Below the pieces are notes generated by a model that was not told where the DNA came from, searched no databases, and saw nothing but the letters and a program-made list of their open reading frames with translations. A stretch of DNA of 64,000 bases from an uncultured Eubacteriales bacterium (GTDB lineage: Bacteria; Bacillota; Clostridia; Christensenellales; CALVMC01). Where the stretch lies: NCBI GenBank assembly GCA_949296455.1, contig CASFOZ010000002.1:190916-254915 (forward strand), given 5' to 3'. A program made the position numbers and the translations under genes. Numbering within the stretch: position 1 is the first letter of the stretch; each line of letters begins with the position of its first letter. Below, one piece after another: positions 57,833 through 64,000 of this stretch.

Positions 57833-57870
57833 TCATAGAAATTACAGGAAAACTCAGGATTTTTAATTTA

Positions 57871-58632
57871 TTAAAATTTAAGATATCCACCTGCTATGAG
57901 TTGCCACAAATATGTAATTTCGGCAATTTTATTGTTCGAACAGTAAACCGTCAGTTTTGCATCGTAAAGACTTCTTTTCGGCAAGTTACAACCGCTTATC
58001 CCGTAAAGACACTTTTCCATATTGTTTACAAGTCCGTCGGAGCCGTCGAAAATCTTTCCTTTAAATTTTTCGGCAAGGTACTTTTCGACGAAAATATAGT
58101 GAGTGCAGCCTAAAACTATTGCGTCGCAGTTTTTGGCAAAATCCACCATTCGGTAAATATAATCGCTGATAACATTCAAGTTGAATATGTTTTTTTCGAT
58201 AAGATAGGCAAGGTCGCCGGTCTGTCCGAAAATAACTTCGGATTTAGTGTTTTTTATTATTTTTTCAAGATTCTTACAGTTTTTTGTTCTTTCTGTTGCA
58301 AACAACGCAATTTTCTTTGCGCCGTAGTCGGCAGCCTGTTTTACAGAAGGTTCTATTCCGAAAACTCTCAAAAAAGAAAATTTTTCACGTAAATAGTTTA
58401 CCCCCGTCCCCGTAGCCGTATTACACGCTACGACAATTATTTCCGCCCCTGCCGATTGCAAAAAAGAAGCGACCGCATTAAGCCGTGAAACGATAAACTC
58501 TTCACTTTTGTTTCCATAAGGACAATATGCATTATCCGCATAATAAATATATTCGAGTTCAGGCATTCTCTCCGCCATTTTTTTGAGTACGGCAAATCCG
58601 CCCACGCCGCTATCGATAACTCCTACTTTCAT
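57871..58632 (-). CDS. murI: Glutamate racemase
   Basis: Converts L- to D-glutamate for peptidoglycan. 253 aa; DSGVGGFAVLKK at the N-terminus and the two catalytic cysteines in VACNTATG and LGCTHYIF, each in its conserved context. Lies 57 bp after gpr on the same strand. Confidence 0.95.
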   Translation of the reverse strand: MKVGVIDSGVGGFAVLKKMAERMPELEYIYYADNAYCPYGNKSEEFIVSRLNAVASFLQSAGAEIIVVACNTATGTGVNYLREKFSFLRVFGIEPSVKQAADYGAKKIALFATERTKNCKNLEKIIKNTKSEVIFGQTGDLAYLIEKNIFNLNVISDYIYRMVDFAKNCDAIVLGCTHYIFVEKYLAEKFKGKIFDGSDGLVNNMEKCLYGISGCNLPKRSLYDAKLTVYCSNNKIAEITYLWQLIAGGYLKF

Positions 58633-58689
58633 AATAAAGCTCCTTTAAAATATCCCACATAAAAGCATATTTTAAATAAGCTGCTTTTA

Positions 58690-59526
58690 TTACCTGAAAG
58701 AATAATTTTCCGCAGCCGCATTAATAGCGCCGCTTATTATACTTGAAGCATTATCGATAAGAGTTTCTATATTTTTCGGCGTAACGCAAAGCGTTTCGAG
58801 TTCCCGCCTTTCGCTGTCGGAAATATCGGCGCCCGAAACGAAATGCCTTACGATATTATATACAGTCACCACAAGAGGTACCCCTACCGCAATTACAGGT
58901 ATTCCCAAACCTTCCTTATCGAACATATTTGTTCCTCGCCCCACTCCGCTACCCGGCCTTATTCCTGCGTCGGTAAGCTGAAAAACCTTTCCTACCTTTT
59001 TAAAACTCGAAGCGGCAAGTGAATCTACAGCGATAACGACGGAAGGTTTTATTCTGTCGATAACGCTTTTCGTTATTTCAAAAGAATCTATTCCCGTATT
59101 TGCCGATACATTCGGGGAAAGCGCAATAAGTCTTATTCCCGATTTGAAAACATATATGCTTTTATCTTTACTTACTTTGATTTTTTCAGCCGTTTTGATT
59201 CCGAGACTGTCAGCTGCGAAGTTATCGTTTCCGAGTCCCGTGACAAGTATAGTTCCCTTTTCTCTGAACCCGTTGTTTTTTAGAAATTCCATAATACTTT
59301 CAGAAATTACTTTTATAAGATAATCACGATTTTTGAATTGCTCGTCGCTTAAAAGAAAACTTACGTAACTTCCGATTTTTTTGCCGATTTTCTTACTCTG
59401 TTTTTCATCTGTAACCTTTACGGAACTCTTCTTTATTCCGTGCTTTAAAGATTTTTCATATACATCCAACCCTTGGCAATTTAAAAACAGTTTCGAACTT
59501 TCGGTTATAATATCGCTGTTAATCAT
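58690..59526 (-). CDS. gpr: Germination protease GPR
   Basis: Sporulation-specific protease that degrades small acid-soluble spore proteins when the spore germinates. 278 aa with conserved blocks ILVTGLGNDNFAADSLGIKT, LSPNVSANTGI and VIAVDSLAASSF (the aspartic-type catalytic Asp residues) and TDAGIRPGSGVGRGT. GPR is usually about 330-370 aa; this is a short form beginning close to the pro-peptide region. Its presence shows that the organism makes spores. Confidence 0.93.
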   Translation of the reverse strand: MINSDIITESSKLFLNCQGLDVYEKSLKHGIKKSSVKVTDEKQSKKIGKKIGSYVSFLLSDEQFKNRDYLIKVISESIMEFLKNNGFREKGTILVTGLGNDNFAADSLGIKTAEKIKVSKDKSIYVFKSGIRLIALSPNVSANTGIDSFEITKSVIDRIKPSVVIAVDSLAASSFKKVGKVFQLTDAGIRPGSGVGRGTNMFDKEGLGIPVIAVGVPLVVTVYNIVRHFVSGADISDSERRELETLCVTPKNIETLIDNASSIISGAINAAAENYSFR

Positions 59527-59579
59527 AGAAATATTATGCGTAATTTAAAGTAAATAATTAAAAAAGTTATCGATTATGT

Positions 59580-59608
59580 TTGCAAAAGCCGAAAATATAT
59601 GATAAAAT
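59580..59608 (+). promoter_or_regulatory. Sigma-A promoter of rpsT
   Basis: TTGCAA (59580-59585), 17-bp spacer, TAAAAT (59603-59608), about 39 bp before the start. Confidence 0.75.
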
Positions 59609-59647
59609 TTATAAGCATTAAATTAAAAGATTAAGGAGAACTTCAAA

Positions 59648-59929
59648 GTGCCTAACATTAAATCGCAGAAAAAACGCGTTTTAACAAATGAAAAACAAAA
59701 TGTTATCAATACCGCAAAGCGTTCCAAAGTAAAAAACGCAATCAAAAAATACAGAGCGGCAATAGCAGCTGCCGATATCGAAACAGCTGAAAAACTTCTT
59801 CCGGAAACCATAAGCGTTATCGACTGTGCGGCAAAAGACGGCGTATATCATAAACAAAACGCATCGAGAAAAATTTCGAGACTGTCCAAGGCTTTGGATA
59901 ATCTTAAAGCAGAACAGAATAAAAAGTAA
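59648..59929 (+). CDS. rpsT: 30S ribosomal protein S20
   Basis: 93-aa helical small-subunit protein. Starts with GTG behind AAGGAG (translated MPNIKSQKKRVLTNEKQN is split: MPNIKSQKKRV, LTNEKQN), continues with the Lys/Arg-rich helix and the C-terminal HKQNASRKISRLSKAL block. Monocistronic, between divergent gpr and convergent gerAC. Known in some bacteria to use a non-ATG start for autoregulation; here the GTG is visible, the regulation is inference. Confidence 0.97.
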   Translation: MPNIKSQKKRVLTNEKQNVINTAKRSKVKNAIKKYRAAIAAADIETAEKLLPETISVIDCAAKDGVYHKQNASRKISRLSKALDNLKAEQNKK

Positions 59930-59949
59930 ATTTACTGTTTGTTTTTTTC

Positions 59950-59978
59950 ATAAGCTCTCTCATTAAGAGGGAGCTTAT
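59950..59978 (+). terminator. Terminator after rpsT
   Basis: ATAAGCTCTCTC-ATTAA-GAGGGAGCTTAT (one G-U pair) followed by a T-rich stretch. Confidence 0.78.
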
Positions 59979-59993
59979 TTTCGTTTATTTCAA

Positions 59994-61142
59994 TTAATTT
60001 CTAAGATTTATATCCACTTCCACATCGAAATCAAACTTGGACAATAAATCAAAGGTTTTGGTATCACCTAACTCTTTATAATATTTTCGGTAATATATTC
60101 CGTTAAAACCGTAAATATCTATATCGGCTTCTTTGCAGGTAAGATAACAATTTAATACCGATTCTGAAATAATTCCTTTAAGACGGTCGGTTTCCGACTG
60201 AGTGAGTATTTTAGCCCCGTCTGTTTTTCCTTCTGTGTTATACATGCTAACATCGGCATTTATTTTTACGGTAGCTTTAAACCCGTCTTTTTCGACATCT
60301 CTTTCGGATTTCAAGTTCAGTATTTTTATAACATAATTTTCGCCATTGTCGCTTGTCAGTAAAATGTTTCCGCTTTTAATTTTCTTATAGACATAAGAAA
60401 AACCAAGACTCTCGTTTTCGGAAAGTACCAATTTAAATCCATCTTTATCGAAAACAGCGGTATTGTTGAGAGTAAAAGTGTAATATTTCACTTCGCCCGC
60501 TGCCGAAGTATCGTCCTGAAAGTTGTCTTTTTCATATTCGCTGATAATTACATAAGGAAGATAATTTGCCGATAATCTGTCCTTTTCAAGCTGAAAAAAT
60601 TTATTTATATCGATAGAAGCCACCCCATGTGTTTCCTTTAAGTTAATTAGTAAACTTCTGAGCTGATAAGACACGACTTCGCTGTACGGAATGTTCAATT
60701 TCATAAAATCCCCGGCTCTTCCCTGTGTAACAACCATTTTTGCGGTATCGGGAAATTTTTCGTTCAGCATAAAATATTTTAGTATTTCAAAGTTTCCTGC
60801 CTTTGCATATTCTTCACCGAGTACTACAATCGAACAGTGTGCAAGCGAAAGCCTTAATCCTAACATATTCTGAAATTTAGTATGAAATTCCCCCACCGAC
60901 CTTGCCGTCTGCTGAGCTACGGCATATCCGCTCTGACTTGTCTGATTGGACGCATTCGATTTAGGTAAAATATATTGCACGGAAAGTTCAAACTGCCCGT
61001 CTTCTTCGACGTCTATCCCCATACCTATAACTATCGCTCTGTTTACCAAATTTACATTAGGAAGCGAAAAATCGGCGACTATCACAAGAACCAAAACAAT
61101 GAGCGCTATAACGAATTTGTTTTTAAGAAATTTCGAGTTCAT
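59994..61142 (-). CDS. gerAC: GerAC-type germinant receptor subunit lacking a lipobox
   Basis: 382-aa third subunit of a Ger receptor in the inner spore membrane. Conserved start of the mature part NRAIVIGMGIDVEEDG and GerC-like domains (GFKLVLSENESLG, then the C-terminal KIIVDV-like FDFDVEVDINLRN). Normal GerAC proteins have a lipobox with Cys just before this region. Here the hydrophobic N-terminus (VIALIVLVLVIVADFSLPNVN) has no Cys, so it is probably anchored by an uncleaved helix. Overlaps gerAB by 20 bp; last gene of the operon. Confidence 0.9.
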   Translation of the reverse strand: MNSKFLKNKFVIALIVLVLVIVADFSLPNVNLVNRAIVIGMGIDVEEDGQFELSVQYILPKSNASNQTSQSGYAVAQQTARSVGEFHTKFQNMLGLRLSLAHCSIVVLGEEYAKAGNFEILKYFMLNEKFPDTAKMVVTQGRAGDFMKLNIPYSEVVSYQLRSLLINLKETHGVASIDINKFFQLEKDRLSANYLPYVIISEYEKDNFQDDTSAAGEVKYYTFTLNNTAVFDKDGFKLVLSENESLGFSYVYKKIKSGNILLTSDNGENYVIKILNLKSERDVEKDGFKATVKINADVSMYNTEGKTDGAKILTQSETDRLKGIISESVLNCYLTCKEADIDIYGFNGIYYRKYYKELGDTKTFDLLSKFDFDVEVDINLRN

Positions 61143-62232
61143 TTTTTACCACCTTATTTTTTCGCTCTTTGCTTTTAATTATTATGTTCCTTATAAAAAC
61201 ATATGAAGCCACAATAACCGGAAGCGAATATGAAACAGCCATAGAATAATATCTTATGTTCCCCGTAACAAAAACATAGGTTTTCGACATATCCGTAAGC
61301 AAAAAATAAATAATTAGAAAAACCGTGACTACAATAAAAATTTTACCCACATAGGAATGTTTATCGAGTTTGAATGTTTCGTTGATACACACTCCGCCGA
61401 AAAATATAAAAAGCGAAAGTCCTATCCCCGTTGCAATAAGCCATGAAATAATTGTAGGCCATTGAAAGTTACCCAAATCTTCCGAAAGGGTATTCAGCGA
61501 TGCGAATTTATTGAATACATAGGGAATTTCGTCCGTCATATTCCCGTATACGCCATAAAACACAAGGAAAAACGCAACCGTAACTGTAAATGAAATCAAC
61601 ATGGATAAAGGCAAGTAAAAATTCTTTCCTTTTTCTTCCCTGAAATCAAGAAATAAAAATACTATAAGATTTCCAAACCATGCTATATTTACAAGACCTG
61701 CATTGAATACAGGTTCGGCACCTTTCGGACAAAACGGTAAAATATTCGTTAAATCCACCTTTATATCGGTAAAGACAATATCGAAAATCAATGTAAAAAG
61801 GAATATCCATACAAAAATATTTGCAAGTCTTGCAATAGTTCTGAGTCCTTTAAACGCTACATAAGAAAGAATCAATAATCCGATAAGCGTTATAAGCCGC
61901 CACTGCCCTATATCGAAAAGAAACAGCGATATATAACTTAAAGATTCCGATAAATACACAAGCAATTTAATAAAGATAAAGGAAAATAAAACAAGATATA
62001 TAACAGACAATGCCCAATGAGGAAGCCCTATATTTTTAAGTCCGCCGTTAATCATAACATAATATACAAAACCGAAAAGCATAAAATCAAAAAGCATAAA
62101 AACCGCAACGGTAATATAACCCTGATTTTCGGCAACGGAAGAAATATAAGAAGGAAGCATAGCGTACTTAAAACATGTTGTAAGTATAAAAACAAGTATT
62201 GCAAGCTGTCTTTTTTTTATTTTATAATCCAT
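61123..62232 (-). CDS. gerAB: GerAB-type germinant receptor permease
   Basis: 369-aa integral membrane protein of the endospore germination permease family (APC-like fold, about ten helices). Conserved features are the N-terminal RQLAILVFILTTCFKYAMLPSY (split: RQLAILVFILTT, CFKYAMLPSY), the VAFKGLRTIARLA block and the C-terminal RNIIIKSK. It forms the ligand-binding subunit with GerAA and GerAC. 19 bp after gerAA. Confidence 0.93.
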   Translation of the reverse strand: MDYKIKKRQLAILVFILTTCFKYAMLPSYISSVAENQGYITVAVFMLFDFMLFGFVYYVMINGGLKNIGLPHWALSVIYLVLFSFIFIKLLVYLSESLSYISLFLFDIGQWRLITLIGLLILSYVAFKGLRTIARLANIFVWIFLFTLIFDIVFTDIKVDLTNILPFCPKGAEPVFNAGLVNIAWFGNLIVFLFLDFREEKGKNFYLPLSMLISFTVTVAFFLVFYGVYGNMTDEIPYVFNKFASLNTLSEDLGNFQWPTIISWLIATGIGLSLFIFFGGVCINETFKLDKHSYVGKIFIVVTVFLIIYFLLTDMSKTYVFVTGNIRYYSMAVSYSLPVIVASYVFIRNIIIKSKERKNKVVKNELEIS

Positions 62233-62251
62233 AATATAGTCTCTTTAATGT

Positions 62252-63682
62252 TTATTTCATTCTTTTTCTGTTTTTGTTCGGCAAGGAATACGGCCTCTTT
62301 TTCATACTTAAAAGAGGAGATTTGAAAATTCCGTCTTTAAGGTCAGGCGCAACGAGCGGCGCAAACGGCGCAAGATAGGGAGTTCCGTAGTTATTAATAG
62401 AACATAGATAAGCGGTAATATAAATAATACACATTACTACCCCGAATAAACCGAACACTCCGCCTATCCCTACAAACAAAAGTCGCAATGTGCTTCCTTC
62501 CGACGCAAGGTCGGGAACACAATACAAACCTATTGTCGAAAGTGCGCAAATAAGAACCGACGGTGAACTTATAAGCCCCGCCTTTACGGCAGTATCACCT
62601 AAAACTATTGCCCCCACTATCGATAAAGCAACACCTATATACCTCGGCATTCTTACGCTCGCTTCGTTCAATATTTCAAAAATTATCAGTATGCAAATCA
62701 TTTCAAGCGTCGGACTTAACGGTATTCCGCTTATGGCATTAAGCACAGAAAGTAAAAATTTCAACGGAAACATCTGATACTGAAATTCCTGAAAGGCAAC
62801 ATATATAGCAGGAAGAAATATCGCAAGCAATTGTCCAAGTATCCTTATTATACGAAGAACCGACGCTCTTACCGAATGCGTGTAATAATCCTGCGAATCC
62901 TGTATAGCTTCGAAAAATACATAAGGAAGCGTCAGAATAATCGGAGAACCGTCCACTATTATTGCAACCCGTCCTTCAAGAAGCTTTGCCGCTACTATAT
63001 CGGGCTTTTCACTTGAACCTATCTGACTGAAAAGTGAATATTTGTTTTCTTCGAGAAATCTTGCAATATACGAAGAGTCTATAATTCCGTCAATATCGAT
63101 TTTGCTTATTCGCTGTTTTACTTTTTCTACTATTTTTTCATCAGCAAGGTTATTCAAATATACTACAGCAACATTTGTTTTTGTATATCTTCCAACAACC
63201 TGTGTTTTAACTACAAGGTTACTGCTTTTTAATCTTCTTCGTATAAGCGTTATATTTGTTTTGAAATCTTCAATAAATCCTTCTCTCGGCCCCTTAACGA
63301 CGCTCGATGTGGGCGGCTCTGCTATTGACCTTGTTATATACTTTCTCAGCGGTAAAATATAATAATCCTTGCAGCCTTCGAACAGCATAACAACATCGCC
63401 GGCTGCCGCACTGTCTATGGCTTTGTTTCTGTCGTTTGCAACCTGTATCGAACCTGAATTACATAATATTTCATTAAGTCCGTCTGTTACAGACTCTGAA
63501 AACTTACCTTCATAGTTTTTCAAAGGTTTAATTACATTAAGCTCAAAAAGCTCTTTATCGACAAGTCCGTCAACCGTAAAAAACTTAAAGGCAATGTTAC
63601 CGGCTCTGAAATCAAGCGCAATTAAATCATCGCTTCCGCAAAATGCTTTTTTTATTTCATCAGACTCTTTTTGAAAATCCAT
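62252..63682 (-). CDS. gerAA: GerAA-type germinant receptor subunit
   Basis: 476-aa first subunit of a germinant receptor. A soluble N-terminal half with the family signature VVKGPREGFIEDFKTNITLIRRRL (split: VVKGPREGFIEDF, TNITLIRRRL) and PYVFFEAIQDSQDYY is followed by four or five membrane helices from about residue 285 (LRIIRILGQLLAIFLPAIYVAF in two parts: ILGQLLAIF, LPAIYVAF). First gene of gerAA-gerAB-gerAC. It should be made in the forespore under sigma-G, but I see no convincing sigma-G promoter. Confidence 0.94.
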   Translation of the reverse strand: MDFQKESDEIKKAFCGSDDLIALDFRAGNIAFKFFTVDGLVDKELFELNVIKPLKNYEGKFSESVTDGLNEILCNSGSIQVANDRNKAIDSAAAGDVVMLFEGCKDYYILPLRKYITRSIAEPPTSSVVKGPREGFIEDFKTNITLIRRRLKSSNLVVKTQVVGRYTKTNVAVVYLNNLADEKIVEKVKQRISKIDIDGIIDSSYIARFLEENKYSLFSQIGSSEKPDIVAAKLLEGRVAIIVDGSPIILTLPYVFFEAIQDSQDYYTHSVRASVLRIIRILGQLLAIFLPAIYVAFQEFQYQMFPLKFLLSVLNAISGIPLSPTLEMICILIIFEILNEASVRMPRYIGVALSIVGAIVLGDTAVKAGLISSPSVLICALSTIGLYCVPDLASEGSTLRLLFVGIGGVFGLFGVVMCIIYITAYLCSINNYGTPYLAPFAPLVAPDLKDGIFKSPLLSMKKRPYSLPNKNRKRMK

Positions 63683-63918
63683 TTTAACTACCTTCGATAA
63701 ATAAAATTATTAATCTAATAAAGATAGTTTATACATTGAGTTTTTAATTTTTATAGACTTGTAATTTCTGATTTTGCTAAGATTGACAAAAGTATTTTAA
63801 TAAAGTAAAATAAAATTCCGAAAGTAAAATTTAAAGGAATATATTTATTTGTTAATTAAATATTAAAATGCGGCTGAACGATATCTTTTTTAACCAATAA
63901 ATTATTTGCTGAATATCT
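63683..63918. other. Gene-free AT-rich region upstream of gerAA
   Basis: No ORF above a few codons on either strand. AT-rich; likely contains the ger operon promoter (not identified). Confidence 0.45.
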
Positions 63919-64000
63919 TTGCTTCCGTAGTTAAATGGATATATCGCTTCACTTTTCCAAAGTCAAGCGATGGCGTTCGGACTTCGTCCTCGGCTAAACA
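63919..64000. repeat. Hairpin-rich element cut by the window edge
   Basis: GC content jumps here. Hairpin 1 is ATCGCTT-C-ACTTT-TCC-AAAGT-C-AAGCGAT (63943-63971; 7+5 bp with one C-C mismatch). Hairpin 2 is GGAC-TTC-GTCC (63979-63989). The left part (GCTTCCGTAGTTAAATGGATA, 63921-63941, in two pieces GCTTCCG and TAGTTAAATGGATA) is tRNA-like, but no T-arm or acceptor pairing fits. It looks like an interspersed palindromic repeat of the type frequent in gut Clostridia genomes, continuing beyond 64000. Confidence 0.5.

Noticed and set aside
59527..59600. Sigma-G promoter for gpr
   Set aside because: CATAATA and CATAATC are present, but no GNATR-like -35 lies at the proper distance, so no call is made.
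63683..63800. Sigma-G promoter for gerAA
   Set aside because: A GTATA box was seen, but nothing like CATNNTA follows at 17-18 bp.
63921..64000. Possible tRNA-Gly(TCC) at the right edge
   Set aside because: The left part looks like an acceptor and D-arm and the hairpin loop reads TCC, but the anticodon stem would be far too long with a 3-nt loop. No T-arm GTTCRANNC with pairing stem is present, and the acceptor has no partner before the window ends.

Overview
The window comes from an AT-rich, low-GC, Gram-positive, anaerobic, endospore-forming bacterium, most likely an uncultured member of the Clostridia. The evidence is a germination protease (gpr), a gerA-type germinant receptor operon, a HrcA/CIRCE heat-shock operon in the Firmicutes order lepA-hemW-hrcA-grpE-dnaK-dnaJ, the ecfA1-ecfA2-ecfT-truA-rplM-rpsI cluster, a homodimeric pyruvate:ferredoxin oxidoreductase, a flavodiiron protein and the paired GlgC/GlgD subunits typical of Clostridia. 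Start sites mostly follow strong AGGAGG-type Shine-Dalgarno (SD) sequences, and many promoters are near-perfect sigma-A boxes with 17-bp spacers. The genus cannot be named from the sequence.

Layout. 1-8.3 kb: minus-strand heat-shock operon (CIRCE and promoter at 5172-5230) preceded by lepA-hemW. 8.6-13.3 kb: a 1546-aa secreted BspA-type leucine-rich-repeat protein. 13.5-17.8 kb: rpsI, rplM (own promoter and leader hairpin), truA and the ECF transporter energizing module. 18-27.5 kb: redox and metabolism genes (PFOR, SGNH hydrolase, amidohydrolase, GNAT, Mrp/NBP35 ATPase, cysteine synthase, flavodiiron protein). 27.5-28.3 kb: a compact genetic switch made of two divergent 67-aa HTH genes with overlapping promoters and an operator array, then tRNA-Ser(GGA). 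28.4-34.4 kb: a small membrane protein, a lipoprotein and a surface-polysaccharide cluster (CpsC-like, degenerate CpsD-like, PglF/CapD-like, galE). 34.5-36.7 kb: a GH95-like protein that appears to have lost its catalytic residues. 36.9-48.3 kb: a complete glycogen operon (glgB-glgC-glgD-glgA-glgP-GH13 glycosidase). 48.4-57.8 kb: YhhN protein, PRC-barrel protein, DUF1858 protein, a 1610-aa DUF1700-like membrane protein with giant acidic insertions, a divergent 48-aa Cys-rich peptide, and a glycosyltransferase-acyltransferase fusion. 57.8-63.7 kb: murI, gpr, rpsT and gerAA-gerAB-gerAC. The right edge holds a hairpin-rich element cut by the window.

The best candidates for something undescribed are: (i) the two-HTH switch, in which each of two back-to-back promoters carries an operator copy in its spacer and one protein has a CxxCxxxCC cluster; (ii) the 48-aa Cys-rich peptide made of a protein-level repeat, whose promoter shares an exact 13-mer with that switch; (iii) long acidic disordered extensions on otherwise conserved proteins (GrpE, GlgA, the DUF1700 protein), two of which contain an in-frame internal AAAGGAGG plus ATG suggesting a second, shorter product; and (iv) catalytically degenerate enzymes (CpsD-like, GH95-like) kept as intact reading frames.
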